A DNA stretch of 64,000 nucleotides from Thermomonas brevis. Lineage in GTDB: Bacteria > Pseudomonadota > Gammaproteobacteria > Xanthomonadales > Xanthomonadaceae. The notes under the pieces were generated by a model that was given only the letters and a program-made list of their open reading frames with translations, was not told where the DNA came from and ran no database searches. Within the stretch, counting starts at the first letter, position 1; every line of letters starts with the position of its first letter. The stretch is from the NCBI RefSeq assembly GCF_014395425.1, contig NZ_CP060711.1, positions 2,294,001 to 2,358,000 of the forward strand, in the 5' to 3' direction. Position numbers and translations under genes: made by a program. Below, piece after piece: positions 19,405 through 29,784 of this stretch.

Positions 19405-19826
19405 GGCGGAGCCGGCCAGACAGTCGCGTCACCCGCAAGGGTGCCGAGGAAAGTCCGGGCTCCACAGGGCACGGTGCCAGGTAACGCCTGGGCGGCGCGA
19501 GCCGACGGAAAGTGCAACAGAAAGATACCGCCAACGGTTCTTCGGGGCACTTGCCGGACGAACGTCCGGCAAAGTGTTCCAACTCGCCGAAAGGCGAGGT
19601 GGAATGCGGGCAAGGGTGAAATGGTGCGGTAAGAGCGCACCGCGAGTCTGGCAACAGACCGGCACGGCAAACCCCACCGGGAGCAAGACCAAATAGGGAG
19701 ACGTCGATGCGGCCCGCAGAGTCTCCGGGTAGGTTGCTTGAGCGTATCGGTGACGATGCGCCTAGAGGAATGACTGTCGCGGCGCGCAAGCGTCGAACAG
19801 AACCCGGCTTACCGGCCGGCTCCGCC
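19405..19826 (+). ncRNA. rnpB: RNase P RNA, bacterial class A
   Basis: Catalytic RNA that matures the 5' ends of tRNAs. Conserved parts are GCCAGACAGTCGC, GAGGAAAGTCCGGGCTCC and, near the 3' end, AGAGGAATGACTGTCGC and ACAGAACCCGGCTTAC. The first 12 bases (GGCGGAGCCGGC) pair exactly with the last 12 (GCCGGCTCCGCC) to form P1. Length about 422. Open frames across it on either strand are accidental. Confidence 0.98.
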
Positions 19827-19902
19827 ACCTCGTTGCAACCCATGTTTTCGTGGAAAGGTCCGTGCGCCGGCGCCTGATCGTCGCGCCGTGAGCGATCGCG
19901 CC

Positions 19903-20304
19903 TCAGGCCGCGGAGCGCGATAGCGCCTGAAGCGCATCCATCGCCGACTGCGCCTGCTCGACGGGCACGAACAGGTGATCGTGATGGACGCCCGCCACGA
20001 CGTTGCAGCTGATCCCGGCCCGCCCGAGCGCCCGCGAGAACGCGGCGGTCAGGCCGACGGCCGCAAGGTCCGAGTGCACGGCGAGCGTGATCCAGGCGGC
20101 GCTGAACGCGATCGGCAGGTCCATGTCGAGGGCGACCTGTTCCGGAACGACGACCGAAAGCCCTTCGGGTTCGCGCACGGAGGCGACGACGTGCGCCGGG
20201 TCGAGTGCGCATCCCGGCGGCAGGGCGACGAACGCATAGCGGCCGGGATCGAGTTCCGGCTGCATGCGGGTCAGGAGCTGGTCGAGGTTGGCGATGGCCT
20301 GCAT
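19903..20304 (-). CDS. ACT domain-containing protein
   Basis: A 133-residue protein of the small stand-alone ACT family (COG3602-like). It has an N-terminal half (LTRMQPELDPGRYAFVALPPG) and a C-terminal regulatory-type ACT fold (AVGLTAAFSRALGRAGISCNVVAGVHHDHLFVPVEQAQSAMDALQAL). Such proteins are thought to sense amino acids; the ligand and role are unknown. No partner enzyme is adjacent. Confidence 0.8.
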   Translation of the reverse strand: MQAIANLDQLLTRMQPELDPGRYAFVALPPGCALDPAHVVASVREPEGLSVVVPEQVALDMDLPIAFSAAWITLAVHSDLAAVGLTAAFSRALGRAGISCNVVAGVHHDHLFVPVEQAQSAMDALQALSRSAA

Positions 20305-20361
20305 TCCGCTGCCTGTCTGGATCGGGCCGAGCCGCGGAGCGGCGTCGGCGTGCGTGGATCG

Positions 20362-20688
20362 TTATTTTTCCAGCTCGCCAGAAACATGCTCGATCAACTC
20401 TCCGGTGTTCCTGGAGAACTCCGCTTCCAGGTCGACGCCGCACTTGTGCGCAAGCACCATGATGGACCAGAGGCAGTCCGACAGCTCGTGCCCGAGCTTC
20501 GCCTTGCAGTCGTCGATCTGCCGCACGCCCGCATCCGCCTGGATCAGCTTCGCCAGGTCGCCGACGTCGCCGACGAACCCGAGGGCAAGTTCTTCCGTGC
20601 TCCAGACGCGTCCATACAGCTTGGTTTCAAGCTGTTCGTAAAGCGCGTTAAGCCGCAGGGCGGATTTTTCCAGATCGGAAAAGGTCAT
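20362..20688 (-). CDS. MazG-like nucleotide pyrophosphohydrolase
   Basis: A 108-residue all-helical protein. The metal-binding pattern of the MazG/dUTPase superfamily is present in slightly varied form: GDVGDLAKLIQ (for the usual EAGELAE) and KLGHELSDCLWSIMVLAHKCGVDL (the E...D helix). It probably cleaves a (d)NTP or related nucleotide to the monophosphate and may act in pool sanitation. It lies between an ACT gene and a DpnI-like gene on the same strand, with gaps of about 50 bases on each side. Confidence 0.78.
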   Translation of the reverse strand: MTFSDLEKSALRLNALYEQLETKLYGRVWSTEELALGFVGDVGDLAKLIQADAGVRQIDDCKAKLGHELSDCLWSIMVLAHKCGVDLEAEFSRNTGELIEHVSGELEK

Positions 20689-20733
20689 GAGTTAGGCGGC
20701 GTCGCGAAGCGAGGTGACTTGAATGTTTAGGGA

Positions 20734-21180
20734 TTACACGAGGCGTACGAACGCCCCTTCCGGAAGGGCCTCAAGAACATACATGAAGCCCTGCCAGCCT
20801 GCGCGACGTGCAGTGTTTGAAAGCGGCTTGCGCGCTGAGAACAGAGCTGGGCTTTGGAAGTCTGTTGGCAGGTAATGGATGGCGTAGTCGTTTGCAGCTT
20901 TGAGCACCAAGAAGAGAGGGAAGTAGATGCCAGAATCCATTCGTTCTTTCTGTGGTGTCCAGGCTGCACCCAAGATCCGCTTTGGTAATGGCGAAACCGC
21001 GGGAACAGTCATGGTTTTTACTTGACAGAGAAAGCCGCAAAAGTCGCAAATGAGATCCGCGCATTTGAAATTTGGCGGAAGCAATTTGAGGGTCTTTGAA
21101 CGCTTGCATTTAGGACAGTCGCAAGATTTGGTGACAAGCTGTTCTCCCCATGTGCCCAATAGTTGCTTTGAAGTTGCCAT
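20734..21180 (-). CDS. Small DpnI/Dam-replacing-like putative restriction nuclease
   Basis: A 148-residue protein. It has a zinc-ribbon-like pair of knuckles (Cys22-x2-Cys25 and Cys45-x2-Cys48) wrapped around ADLICDFCGFLCQVK, where Asp42 and Gln53-x-Lys55 line up with the PD-(D/E)XK core of DpnI and Dam-replacing proteins (pattern ADF-C-x2-C-...-ELK). An early WGE (Glu13) could be the fourth catalytic residue. The C-terminal winged-helix reader of DpnI (254 residues) is absent. The gene is clearly AT-richer than its neighbours, a sign of transfer. No methyltransferase lies beside it. The nuclease role is inferred from motifs only. Confidence 0.5.
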   Translation of the reverse strand: MATSKQLLGTWGEQLVTKSCDCPKCKRSKTLKLLPPNFKCADLICDFCGFLCQVKTMTVPAVSPLPKRILGAAWTPQKERMDSGIYFPLFLVLKAANDYAIHYLPTDFQSPALFSARKPLSNTARRAGWQGFMYVLEALPEGAFVRLV

Positions 21181-21244
21181 AGCGCCTTAACTTTCTTTTT
21201 GCGTAGGAGGTTGGGGTGGGGTCTGCAGCCCAGCTGCGAGAGCG

Positions 21245-22009
21245 TCAAGGAGGTAGTAATTCCAGCACGGTCTCGCCCTCGTACACGCCTTCCGGGCCGA
21301 AGCGGCGCTCGTGGATGCGCGCGCCGCCGTCGTGGCCGACCAGGATCAGCGTGCTGGCGCGGGTGCCGTACTCGCGCTGGCGGATGAAGGCGGGCGAAAG
21401 CCGGCGTTCGAGATCCAGGCCGACGCCGGTGTCGGGCAGGGCGTCGTCCGCCGCGATGCGTTCGTCGGCCAGCGCGTCCCACAGCGGCTGCGGATCGTCG
21501 CCGCCGGCCAGCGCCCATTCCCGCAGGGCATCGCGCAGCCGCCGGGTCTTCGGCCAGGGCGCGTCGAAGGCGCCGTTGGACAGCCCGTGCACGCCCGGCG
21601 CGATCGCGTGCGCGCCGCTGCCCGGATGGTTGCCCACGTAGGCGCAGCCGCCGGCATCGGCCAGCACCAGGTTGAAGGGGGCGTAGCGCGCCGCACGGTC
21701 CGCCAATTCGGCCGCGTGGGCGGTGGCGGGGTCGGCGCCGCCCAGGAACCCCACCGGCAACGCGCCGCGCGACGGGCCGTCGAAAGGCTGCGCCAGGCCG
21801 TCGCGCACGTTGGTGACCACCGCCACCCGGCCCGCCGGTCCCAACCCCATCCAGGTGCCGCCGGAGCGCAGGTCGCGCCCGGCCAGCACCGGGGCGTCGT
21901 CCCAGGCGGCCAGCGGCGCGGTGGGGCGGGCGTGCAGTTCGTCGCGGTTGCCGGCCACGACCAGCCGCCAGCGGGGATGGGTTTTCCAGGCGAGGGCGAC
22001 CAGGCACAT
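21245..22009 (-). CDS. NRDE (TANGO2) family protein
   Basis: A 254-residue protein starting MCLVALAWKTHPRWRLVVAGNRDELHARP. The family is named for its NRDE motif, present here as GNRDEL, and has the exposed N-terminal Cys2 typical of Ntn-hydrolase-like folds. Other family blocks are GRDLRSGGTWMGLGPAGRVAVVTN and GLSNGAFDAPWPKT. Animal TANGO2 proteins have been linked to haem or lipid handling; the bacterial function is unsettled. The ATG at 22009 is used because Cys must follow Met. Confidence 0.88.
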   Translation of the reverse strand: MCLVALAWKTHPRWRLVVAGNRDELHARPTAPLAAWDDAPVLAGRDLRSGGTWMGLGPAGRVAVVTNVRDGLAQPFDGPSRGALPVGFLGGADPATAHAAELADRAARYAPFNLVLADAGGCAYVGNHPGSGAHAIAPGVHGLSNGAFDAPWPKTRRLRDALREWALAGGDDPQPLWDALADERIAADDALPDTGVGLDLERRLSPAFIRQREYGTRASTLILVGHDGGARIHERRFGPEGVYEGETVLELLPP

Positions 22010-22218
22010 CCGGGCATTGTGCCCGGCGCGCAGCCATTCATTTTTTGCGATGCAGCATGGTCGATGCCGGCGCGGCGGCATCCGGCGGGCAGCGTGAAGG
22101 GTGTCGCGAAATCTCAAAAATTGAGACGGAACATAAACTTGTGGATAAAGCTTGAACAAGTCTCTGAAGTTCTTTGCAAGTCCTTGACCCGTCGAGGGAA
22201 ATTTCCTCGGCCACGTTG
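22010..22218. other. Intergenic region before mraZ with short palindromes
   Basis: This is part of a 315-base gap between the divergent NRDE gene and mraZ. It holds an AT-rich palindrome TCTCAA-AAA-TTGAGA (22112-22126) and a second one, CGAGG-GAAATTT-CCTCG (22193-22209), just upstream of the mraZ -35 box. No gene was recognised. Both palindromes could be regulator sites for the divergent pair. Confidence 0.4.
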
Positions 22219-22246
22219 TTGACATAGGTCAATTGCCTGCTAATGT
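22219..22246 (+). promoter_or_regulatory. Promoter of the dcw cluster (mraZ)
   Basis: A consensus -35 TTGACA (22219-22224) and a -10 TAATGT (22241-22246) are separated by 16 bases, about 80 bases upstream of the mraZ start. This is the best sigma-70 promoter in the window and fits the main promoter of a long cell-division operon. Confidence 0.75.
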
Positions 22247-22255
22247 GGCGCTTCG

Positions 22256-22279
22256 TGGGAAAACCGGGAAAAACGTGGT
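22256..22279 (+). promoter_or_regulatory. Candidate MraZ-box repeats
   Basis: Just downstream of the promoter are three direct repeats spaced 9-10 bases: TGGGAAAA (22256), GGGAAAAA (22266) and TGGTTTTC (22276). MraZ proteins bind arrays of TGGGN repeats and autoregulate, so these are a plausible MraZ operator. The repeats here are imperfect. Confidence 0.5.
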
Positions 22280-22324
22280 TTTCTTGGAGTGAACTCCGCA
22301 GCAGACGGGGGCGACAAGGGCAGC

Positions 22325-22771
22325 ATGTTCCAAGGCGAGACCGCCATCACCATCGACGACAAGGGCCGGCTGGCGATTCCGACCAGCTACCGGGATCTCG
22401 TCGCGCGTGAATGCGGCAACCGCTTGGTGCTGACCTACAGCCCGTTCGACGCCGGCTGCCTGTACCTGTACCCGCATGCGGTCTGGGAGCGCCTGCGCGA
22501 CCAAGTCAACGCGCTGCCGCGGATCAAGAGCGACAGCCGCCTGCTGCAGCGCAAGCTGGTCGGCGCGGCGGCGTTCGTGGAGCCGGACGGCAGCGGGCGG
22601 ATTTCGCTGCCGGCCAGCCAGCGTTCGGCCACCGGCATCGACCGCAAGGCGGTGCTGCTGGGCGTGGGCGACAAGTTCGAGCTGTGGAGCGAGCAGGCCC
22701 ATCACGAACAGGTGCGGTTGACCTTCGGGGACGCCGAACTGGGCGAGCACCTGCTGGGCCTCGAGTTGTGA
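22325..22771 (+). CDS. mraZ: Transcriptional regulator MraZ
   Basis: First gene of the dcw cluster: a ring-forming double-AbrB-fold DNA-binding protein that represses its own operon. It is 148 residues, with two SpoVT/AbrB-like repeats ([25 protein letters not shown] and [22 protein letters not shown]). The ATG at 22325 is the family start; an in-frame ATG 36 bases earlier is less likely. The stop overlaps the GTG start of rsmH. Confidence 0.96.
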   Translation: MFQGETAITIDDKGRLAIPTSYRDLVARECGNRLVLTYSPFDAGCLYLYPHAVWERLRDQVNALPRIKSDSRLLQRKLVGAAAFVEPDGSGRISLPASQRSATGIDRKAVLLGVGDKFELWSEQAHHEQVRLTFGDAELGEHLLGLEL

Positions 22772-23718
22772 GCGGCGGTGGCGCGGGCATCGCGTCCGCC
22801 CACCTCCCGGTGCTGTTTGCCGAGGTCATGGACGGTCTGGCGGTGAAAGAGGACGGAACCTACCTGGACGGGACGTTCGGGCGCGGCGGGCATGCCCGCG
22901 GCGTATTGCAGCGGCTTGGCGAGAAGGGGCGTTTGCTGGCGATGGACAAGGACCCGGACGCGATCGCGGTGGCCATGCGGATGGCCGACGCCGACGCGCG
23001 CCTGTCCTGGCGCCGCGGCAGCTTCGCCGGGCTCGCCGACTGGCCGGCGACGGCGGACGGGCTCGACGGCGTGCTGCTGGACCTGGGCGTGTCCTCGCCG
23101 CAGCTCGACGTGGCCGAGCGCGGCTTCTCGTTCGGCAAGGACGGCCCGCTGGACATGCGCATGGACCCCGAGTCCGGCGAGAGCGCCGCCGACTGGCTGG
23201 CGCGCGCGCCCGAGAAAGAGATCGCCGACGTGCTGTGGACCTACGGCGAGGAGCGCCAGAGCCGGCGCATCGCCCGAGCGATCGTCGCCCGCCGCGCCGA
23301 GCAGCCGCTCGTGCGCACCGCGCAGCTGGCCGAGTTGATCGCGCAGGTGTGCCCGCGCGGCGACAGCAAGACCCATCCGGCGACGCGCAGCTTCCAGGCG
23401 ATCCGCATCCACATCAACCGCGAACTGGCCGACCTCGAAACCGGTCTCGACGCCGCGCTGGCGCGATTGAAGCCCGGCGGCCGGCTGGCGGTGATCAGCT
23501 TCCACTCGCTGGAGGACCGCATCGTCAAGCAGTTCATGGCGAAGCACGCGAAGGCGCCGCCGGCGAACCGGCGCATGCCGGTGGAAATCGCGTTCACGCC
23601 GACGCTGCGGCTGGTCGGCGGCGCGCAGAAGGCGGGGGAGGCCGAGCTGACCGCCAACCCGCGCGCGCGCAGCGCGGTGCTGCGGGTGGCGGAGAAGCTG
23701 GCGGAGGTGGCGGCATGA
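22768..23718 (+). CDS. rsmH: 16S rRNA (cytosine(1402)-N4)-methyltransferase
   Basis: Methylates N4 of C1402 in 16S rRNA, the same nucleotide that RsmI modifies on the ribose. It is 316 residues. Motifs are [29 protein letters not shown] (SAM binding), [27 protein letters not shown] and [17 protein letters not shown]. It uses a GTG start overlapping the mraZ stop (GTGA). An MraW-type insertion helical domain lies in the middle. It is coupled to ftsL by ATGA. Confidence 0.96.
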   Translation: MSGGGAGIASAHLPVLFAEVMDGLAVKEDGTYLDGTFGRGGHARGVLQRLGEKGRLLAMDKDPDAIAVAMRMADADARLSWRRGSFAGLADWPATADGLDGVLLDLGVSSPQLDVAERGFSFGKDGPLDMRMDPESGESAADWLARAPEKEIADVLWTYGEERQSRRIARAIVARRAEQPLVRTAQLAELIAQVCPRGDSKTHPATRSFQAIRIHINRELADLETGLDAALARLKPGGRLAVISFHSLEDRIVKQFMAKHAKAPPANRRMPVEIAFTPTLRLVGGAQKAGEAELTANPRARSAVLRVAEKLAEVAA

Positions 23719-23981
23719 ACCGCTATTTCCTGCTCGCCGTGCTGGTGCTCGCCAACGTCGCGACCGCGCTGCTGATCGTGCGCGACCGCCACGACCACCG
23801 CCAGGCCTTCGTCGAGCTGAGCAAGCTGGAGAAGGCGCGCGACGCGCTCAACATCGAATTCGGCCGCCTGCAGCTGGAGCAGGCCACTTGGGCGGAAAGC
23901 AACCGCGTCGACCAGGTGGCGCGCACCCGCCTGGGCATGGAGTTCCCGCGCACCGAAGACGTCGTGGTGCTGCGCCGATGA
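23715..23981 (+). CDS. ftsL: Cell division protein FtsL
   Basis: A bitopic divisome protein that joins FtsQ and FtsB and activates FtsWI. It is 88 residues: one N-terminal membrane helix ([19 protein letters not shown]) and then a periplasmic coiled coil ([31 protein letters not shown]) ending with [15 protein letters not shown]. It overlaps rsmH and ftsI by four bases on each side. Confidence 0.94.
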   Translation: MNRYFLLAVLVLANVATALLIVRDRHDHRQAFVELSKLEKARDALNIEFGRLQLEQATWAESNRVDQVARTRLGMEFPRTEDVVVLRR

Positions 23982-25831
23982 AGCATTTCGGACAACGCCT
24001 GCGCTGGTTCGGCAGCGACGACCGCCGCGAGCGCGCCGGCGCGCATCCGCGCATGCGCGCGCAGTTCGACCTGCGCCGACGGATGCTGCTGGTCTGCGGC
24101 TTCCTCGGGCTGGGCTCGGTGGCGCTGCTGGCGCGCGCGCTGGACCTGCAGGTCATCGACCATGCCTTCTACCAGCAGCAGGGCGACGCGCGCTTCCTGC
24201 GCGAAATCCCGATCGCCACCTCGCGCGGCATGATCACCGACCGCAACGGCGAGCCGCTGGCGATCTCCTCGCCGGTGGAATCGGTGTGGGGCAACCCGAA
24301 GGAACTGCTGAAGGCGCCGGCGCGCCTGCCGGAGCTGGCGCGCGCGCTGGGCATGCCGCAGGACGAGCTGGCCAGCCGCCTGAGCGCGCGCGCCGACAAG
24401 GAGTTCGTCTACCTCAAGCGCCGCATCAATCCGGACGAGGCCGCGCGTATCCTCGCGCTGGACATCCCGGGCGTGGCCAGCCAGCGCGAGTACCGTCGCT
24501 TCTACCCGCAGGGTGAGGCGCTGGCGCACGTGCTCGGCTTCACCAACATCGACGACCGCGGCCAGGAAGGGCTGGAGCTGGCCTTCGACGACTGGCTGCG
24601 CGGCACGCCGGGCGCGAAGCGCGTCATCCGCGACAACAAGGGCCGGATCGTCGAGAACGTGGACCTGGTGCGCGCGGCGCAGCCGGGCCGCGACCTCGCC
24701 CTGAGCATCGACCGCCGCATCCAGTACCTGACCCACCGCGAGCTGCGCAACGCGATCCTCGAAACCGGCGCCAGCAGCGGCTCGGCGGTGGTGCTCGACG
24801 TCGCCACCGGCGAAGTGCTGGCGATGGCGAACCTGCCCACCTTCAACCCGAACGCGGTCGGCAGCAGCCCGCGCGACGCCCACCGCAACCGCGCCGTCAC
24901 CGACCTGATGGAACCCGGTTCGACCATGAAGCCGTTGACCGTGGCATTGGGGCTGGAGGCGGGCGTCATCACGCCGGCCACGCTGTTCAACACCAATCCC
25001 GGCTGGATTCCCAACGGCAAGTACCGCACGAATGACACCCACAACTGGGGCGTTCTGGATACCACCGGCGTGATCCGCAAGAGTTCGAACGTCGGCGCGG
25101 CGATGATCGCCAAGCGGCTGGGCGACGCGCAGTTCTATGCCTTCATGCGCCGCTTCGGCTACGGCCAGCGTACCGGCAGCGGTTTCCCAGGCGAGGCGGC
25201 GGGCCTGTTCCCGTCGCCGGGCAGCCCCGGCTGGAGCGGTACCTCCAAGCAGACGATGAGCTACGGCTACGGACTGAATGCCACGCCGCTGCAGATCGCC
25301 ACCGCCTATGCGGCGCTGGGTAACGGCGGCTTGCTGCACCAGCCCAGTTTCGTGAAGGGCCAGCACAACCCGCCCCGGCGCGTGCTGGACGCGAAGATCG
25401 CAAGCGAAGTGCTGCACATGATGCAGACCGTCACCGAGCCGGGCGGCACCGCGACGCAGGCGGCGATCCTGGGCTACCACGTGGCCGGCAAGACCGGCAC
25501 CTCGCGCAAGGCCAGCGCCGGCGGCTACTCGCGCCGCTACATCGGCTATTTCGCCGGGCTGGTGCCGGTGGAGCATCCGCGCTTCGCGATGGTGGTGGCG
25601 GTCAACGATCCCGATCCTTCCCGCAAGGGCTATTACGGCGGCGTGGTCGCCGGGCCGGTGTTCCGCAACACGATGGAAGGCGCGCTGCGCCTGATGGACG
25701 TGTCGCCCGACGACCTCGACGCCTGGCTGGCGGTGCAGCAGGCCGCCGAGGCCAAGCGCCAGAAGGCGGAAGGCCGCGCCGCGCCGGCATCGGCCAGCGT
25801 GTCCGCGACGACCGCGAGGGCGCCGCAATGA
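23978..25831 (+). CDS. ftsI: Peptidoglycan D,D-transpeptidase FtsI (PBP3)
   Basis: Septal class B penicillin-binding protein. It is 617 residues: a cytoplasmic basic tail, one membrane helix ([20 protein letters not shown]), a PBP dimer domain starting [17 protein letters not shown], and a transpeptidase domain. The active-site motifs are Ser315-Thr-Met-Lys (STMK), Ser369-Ser-Asn371 (SxN) and Lys505-Thr-Gly (KTGTS). The start [12 protein letters not shown] overlaps the ftsL stop. A Lys/Ala-rich C-terminal tail is longer than in E. coli PBP3 (588 residues). Confidence 0.96.
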   Translation: MKHFGQRLRWFGSDDRRERAGAHPRMRAQFDLRRRMLLVCGFLGLGSVALLARALDLQVIDHAFYQQQGDARFLREIPIATSRGMITDRNGEPLAISSPVESVWGNPKELLKAPARLPELARALGMPQDELASRLSARADKEFVYLKRRINPDEAARILALDIPGVASQREYRRFYPQGEALAHVLGFTNIDDRGQEGLELAFDDWLRGTPGAKRVIRDNKGRIVENVDLVRAAQPGRDLALSIDRRIQYLTHRELRNAILETGASSGSAVVLDVATGEVLAMANLPTFNPNAVGSSPRDAHRNRAVTDLMEPGSTMKPLTVALGLEAGVITPATLFNTNPGWIPNGKYRTNDTHNWGVLDTTGVIRKSSNVGAAMIAKRLGDAQFYAFMRRFGYGQRTGSGFPGEAAGLFPSPGSPGWSGTSKQTMSYGYGLNATPLQIATAYAALGNGGLLHQPSFVKGQHNPPRRVLDAKIASEVLHMMQTVTEPGGTATQAAILGYHVAGKTGTSRKASAGGYSRRYIGYFAGLVPVEHPRFAMVVAVNDPDPSRKGYYGGVVAGPVFRNTMEGALRLMDVSPDDLDAWLAVQQAAEAKRQKAEGRAAPASASVSATTARAPQ

Positions 25832-27330
25832 CCCGGGCGATGCTGCTGGGCGAACTGCTGCCGGAGCTGGAGGGTCTGTCCGCGGACCTGGCCGTCACCG
25901 GACTGGTGCAGGACAGCCGCGAGATCCGGCCGGGCGATGCGTTCGTCGCCATCGCCGGCTTCGGCGCGCACGGGCTGAACTTCATCGACGCCGCGCGCGA
26001 CGCGGGCGCCGCCGCGATCCTGTACGAGCCGCCGGCCCCGGACGAACTGCCCGCGCCCGACGACGCGATCCCGGTGACCGGCCTGCGCGCACGCATGGGC
26101 GCGATGGCCGACGCCTTCCACGACCATCCCAGCGCGGCGATGACCACGGTCGGCGTGACCGGCACCAACGGCAAGACCTCCACCGTGCAGCTGCTGGCGC
26201 AGGCGTGGACGCTGCGCGGGCAGGCCGCCGGCACCGTCGGCACGCTGGGCAGCGGCGTGTATCCGAAGATCGTGCCGACCGGCTTCACCACCCCGCTGGT
26301 GCTGCGCATGCACGCGCTGCTGGCCGAGCTGCGCGACGAGGGCGCGTCGGCGGTTGCGATGGAAGTGTCCTCGCACGCGCTCGATCAGGGCCGCGTCGAT
26401 GGCGTGCATTTCGACGTGGCCGTGTTCACCAACCTCACCCGCGACCACCTCGACTACCACGGCGACATGGCCCGCTACGGCGCGGCCAAGGCGCGGCTGT
26501 TCGACTGGCCGGGGCTGCGCGCGGCGGCGGTCAACCTGGACGATGCGTTCGGCCGCGAGCTGTTCGAGGCGGTGGGCGGCAAGGTGCGCGCGCTGGGCTT
26601 CTCCTCGCGCGGCGCGGCCGGCGCCGGCGTGCGCGCCGAGGACATCGTGCTGGACGGCGGCGGCATCCGCTTCATGCTGCACGCGGGCGGGCAGGCGCAT
26701 CCGGTGCGCTCGTCGCTGCTCGGCCGCTTCAACGTCGACAACCTGCTGGGCGTGGCGACCACGCTGTTCGCGCTGGGCATGGCGCCGGCGCTGATCGCCG
26801 AGACGCTGTCGCAGCTCTCGCCGGTGGACGGCCGCATGAACCGCCTCGGCGGAGGCGTGTCGGATGAAGGCGTGGCCTTGCCGCTGGTGGTGATCGACTA
26901 CGCGCACACGCCGGACGCGCTGGAACAGGCGCTGGCCTCGCTGCGCGCGCATACCGTCGGCACGCTGACCTGCGTGTTCGGCTGCGGCGGCGAGCGCGAC
27001 ACCGGCAAGCGCCCGCAGATGGCGGCCATCGCCGAACGGCTGGCCGACCGCGTCATCGTCACCGACGACAACCCGCGCAACGAGGACGGCGACGCCATCG
27101 TCCGCGACATCGTGGCCGGCTTCGCCGAGCCTGCGCGCGCCGTCGTGCAGCGCGACCGCGCCGCCGCCATCGCGATGGCGATTTCCGCGGCCGGCGCCGA
27201 CGACGTGGTACTCATCGCCGGCAAGGGCCACGAGCCGTATCAGGACGTGGGCGGCGTGAAGCATCCGTTCGAGGACGCGGCGGTGGCGCGCGACTGCCTG
27301 CGACGCTACGCCGCGGAGAAGCGGCCATGA
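25828..27330 (+). CDS. murE: UDP-MurNAc-tripeptide synthetase (meso-diaminopimelate adding)
   Basis: Adds meso-A2pm to UDP-MurNAc-L-Ala-D-Glu in the cytosol. It is 500 residues with the Mur ligase P-loop GTNGKTST (from Gly112), [35 protein letters not shown] and [11 protein letters not shown]. The DNPR motif is the one that selects diaminopimelate over lysine. ATGA overlaps at both ends place it between ftsI and murF. Confidence 0.97.
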   Translation: MTRAMLLGELLPELEGLSADLAVTGLVQDSREIRPGDAFVAIAGFGAHGLNFIDAARDAGAAAILYEPPAPDELPAPDDAIPVTGLRARMGAMADAFHDHPSAAMTTVGVTGTNGKTSTVQLLAQAWTLRGQAAGTVGTLGSGVYPKIVPTGFTTPLVLRMHALLAELRDEGASAVAMEVSSHALDQGRVDGVHFDVAVFTNLTRDHLDYHGDMARYGAAKARLFDWPGLRAAAVNLDDAFGRELFEAVGGKVRALGFSSRGAAGAGVRAEDIVLDGGGIRFMLHAGGQAHPVRSSLLGRFNVDNLLGVATTLFALGMAPALIAETLSQLSPVDGRMNRLGGGVSDEGVALPLVVIDYAHTPDALEQALASLRAHTVGTLTCVFGCGGERDTGKRPQMAAIAERLADRVIVTDDNPRNEDGDAIVRDIVAGFAEPARAVVQRDRAAAIAMAISAAGADDVVLIAGKGHEPYQDVGGVKHPFEDAAVARDCLRRYAAEKRP

Positions 27331-28709
27331 GCCCGCGCACGCTGTCGTGGATCGCGCAGGCCACCGGCGGCCGGCTGGTCGGCGCCGACCGCACGGTCGA
27401 CGCCATCGCCACCGACACCCGCGCGCTGCCGGGCGGCGACGCGCTGTTCGTGGCGCTGAAGGGCGAGAATTTCGACGGCCACGCGCACGTGCAGGCCGCC
27501 GCCGCCGGCGGCTGCGTGGCGGCGCTGGTGTCGCGCGCGGTCGATGTCGCGCTGCCGCAGGTCGTGGTGGCCGACACCGAGCGCGCATTGGCAAGCCTGG
27601 CCGCCGCGGTGCAGGGCTCGCGCGCCACCAAGGTGCTGGCGGTGACCGGCAGCAACGGCAAGACCACGGTCAAGACGCTGCTGCATTCGATCCTGCGCCA
27701 GCTCGGCGGCGCCTATGCCAACCCGGGCAACCGCAACAACGAGATCGGCCTGCCGCTGGCGGTGCTGGAAGCGCCGGACGACGCGCGCTTCGCGGTGTAC
27801 GAGATGGGCGCCGGCAAGCCCGGCGACATCGCCTACCTGACCGCGATCGCCCGCCCCGACGTGGCGCTGGTCAACAACATCGCCTCGGCGCACCTGGAGC
27901 GGATGGGCAGCCTGCTGGGCGTGGCCCAGACCAAGGGCGCGATCTACCAGGCGCTGCCCGACGACGGCGTGGCGGTGGTCAACGCCGACGACGCGTTCGC
28001 GCTGTATTTCCTCGAACGCCTGCGCGGCCGCCGCGCGATCCGCTTCGGCGTCGAGGCCGCCGCCGACGTCACCGCGCGCGGCATCCATGCCGGCATCGAC
28101 GGCTCGCGCTTCACCCTGGCGACGCCGCAGGGCGAGGCCGACGTGCGCCTGCCGCTGCCGGGCCGCCACAACGTCTGCAACGCGCTGGCCGCGGCGTCGA
28201 TGGCGCTGGCGGTGGGCGCTTCGCTCGAACAGATCCGCGCCGGGCTGGAAGCCGCCGAGCCGGTCGCCGGGCGGCTGGCGACGCGTCATCTGCGCAGCGG
28301 CGCGACGCTGATCGACGACAGCTACAACGCCAATCCGGGTTCGCTGGCGGCCGCCATCGACACGCTGGCGGGCAGCGGCGGCGAGGCCTGGCTGGTGCTG
28401 GGCGACATGCGCGAACTGGGCGCCGACGAAGCCGCGCTGCACGCCGAAGCCGGCGCGCACGCCAAGGCCGCCGGCATCGCCCGCCTGTACGCGCTGGGCG
28501 AACTGAGCGCGCACGCGGCGCGGGCGTTCGGCGAGGGCGCGCGTACGTTCGCCGCACACGCCGAACTGGCCGACGCGCTGGGCGCGGAGCTGCGCGCCGG
28601 CACCACCGTGCTGGTGAAGGGATCGCGCGGCAGCGCGATGGACAGGATCGTGACCGCGCTGCTGCAGCGCGATGCCGGACGCGGCGAGGAGAACACCGGT
28701 GCTGCTTGA
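27327..28709 (+). CDS. murF: UDP-MurNAc-tripeptide D-alanyl-D-alanine ligase
   Basis: Adds D-Ala-D-Ala to complete the cytoplasmic pentapeptide precursor. It is 460 residues with the P-loop [48 protein letters not shown] and [18 protein letters not shown]. The GTG start of mraY lies 11 bases inside its 3' end. Confidence 0.97.
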   Translation: MSPRTLSWIAQATGGRLVGADRTVDAIATDTRALPGGDALFVALKGENFDGHAHVQAAAAGGCVAALVSRAVDVALPQVVVADTERALASLAAAVQGSRATKVLAVTGSNGKTTVKTLLHSILRQLGGAYANPGNRNNEIGLPLAVLEAPDDARFAVYEMGAGKPGDIAYLTAIARPDVALVNNIASAHLERMGSLLGVAQTKGAIYQALPDDGVAVVNADDAFALYFLERLRGRRAIRFGVEAAADVTARGIHAGIDGSRFTLATPQGEADVRLPLPGRHNVCNALAAASMALAVGASLEQIRAGLEAAEPVAGRLATRHLRSGATLIDDSYNANPGSLAAAIDTLAGSGGEAWLVLGDMRELGADEAALHAEAGAHAKAAGIARLYALGELSAHAARAFGEGARTFAAHAELADALGAELRAGTTVLVKGSRGSAMDRIVTALLQRDAGRGEENTGAA

Positions 28710-29784
28710 ACTCACGCGCCTGCTGGAACAGCTGCAGGGCCACTTCGGCCTGTTCGCCTACCTGACCTTCCGGGCGATCCTGGCGGCGCTGACCGCGCTC
28801 GCGCTGTCGCTGTGGTGGGGCCCGCGGATGATCCGCTACCTCGCCACGCTCAAGGGCGGCCAGCCGATCCGCAAGGACGGCCCGCAGTCGCACTTCTCCA
28901 AGGCCGGCACGCCCACCATGGGCGGCGCGCTGATCCTGCTGACCGTGGCCGCCTCGGTGCTGCTGTGGGGCGACCTGCGCAACAAGTACGTGTGGGTGGT
29001 GCTGGTGGTGATGCTCGGCTTCGGCGCCATCGGCTGGGCCGACGACTGGATCAAGATCGTCAAGCGTGATCCCAACGGCATGCGCTCGCGCACCAAGTAC
29101 GCGCTGCAGTCGCTGCTCGGCCTCGCGGCCGGCATCTACCTGTTCGCGTTCGCCGACGTGCCGGCGGCGACCACCTTCTACGTGCCGTTCTTCAAGTCGA
29201 TCGCGCTGCCGCTGGCCGGCGTCGGCTTCGTCGCCATCGCCTATTTCTGGATCGTCGGCTTCTCCAACGCGGTCAACCTGACCGACGGCCTCGACGGCCT
29301 CGCCATCATGCCCACCGTGCTGGTGGCCTGCGCGCTGGGCGTGTTCGCCTACGCCTCGGGCAACGCGGTGTTCTCCAGCTACCTGCAGATCCCGCAGGTG
29401 CCGGGCGCGGGCGAGCTGACCATCATCTGCGCGGCGATCGCCGGCGCGGGCCTGGGTTTCCTGTGGTTCAACACCTATCCGGCGATGGTGTTCATGGGCG
29501 ACATCGGCGCGCTGGCGCTGGGCGCGGTGCTCGGCGCCATCGCGGTGATCGTGCGCCAGGAATTGGTGCTGGTGCTGATGGGCGGCATCTTCGTGATCGA
29601 GACGCTGTCGGTGATGATCCAGGTCGCCAGCTTCAAGCTCACCGGCAAGCGCGTGTTCCGGATGGCGCCGATCCACCACCACTTCGAGCTGAAGGGCTGG
29701 CCGGAGCCGCGCGTGATCGTGCGCTTCTGGATCATCAGCGTGGTGCTGGTGCTGGTCGGTCTCGCCACGTTGAAGGTGCGCTGA
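28699..29784 (+). CDS. mraY: Phospho-MurNAc-pentapeptide transferase
   Basis: Integral membrane enzyme that makes lipid I from UDP-MurNAc-pentapeptide and undecaprenyl phosphate. It is 361 residues with about ten membrane helices. Conserved loops are [28 protein letters not shown] (catalytic Asp pair), [13 protein letters not shown] and [23 protein letters not shown]. The GTG start ([17 protein letters not shown]) follows the Shine-Dalgarno GAGGAGAA. Its stop overlaps ftsW directly: the murD gene that usually separates them is missing. Confidence 0.97.
   Translation: MLLELTRLLEQLQGHFGLFAYLTFRAILAALTALALSLWWGPRMIRYLATLKGGQPIRKDGPQSHFSKAGTPTMGGALILLTVAASVLLWGDLRNKYVWVVLVVMLGFGAIGWADDWIKIVKRDPNGMRSRTKYALQSLLGLAAGIYLFAFADVPAATTFYVPFFKSIALPLAGVGFVAIAYFWIVGFSNAVNLTDGLDGLAIMPTVLVACALGVFAYASGNAVFSSYLQIPQVPGAGELTIICAAIAGAGLGFLWFNTYPAMVFMGDIGALALGAVLGAIAVIVRQELVLVLMGGIFVIETLSVMIQVASFKLTGKRVFRMAPIHHHFELKGWPEPRVIVRFWIISVVLVLVGLATLKVR

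Noticed and set aside
19441..19696. Several open frames on both strands across 19.4-19.7 kb
   Set aside because: They overlie the RNase P RNA, whose conserved core and P1 helix are exact.
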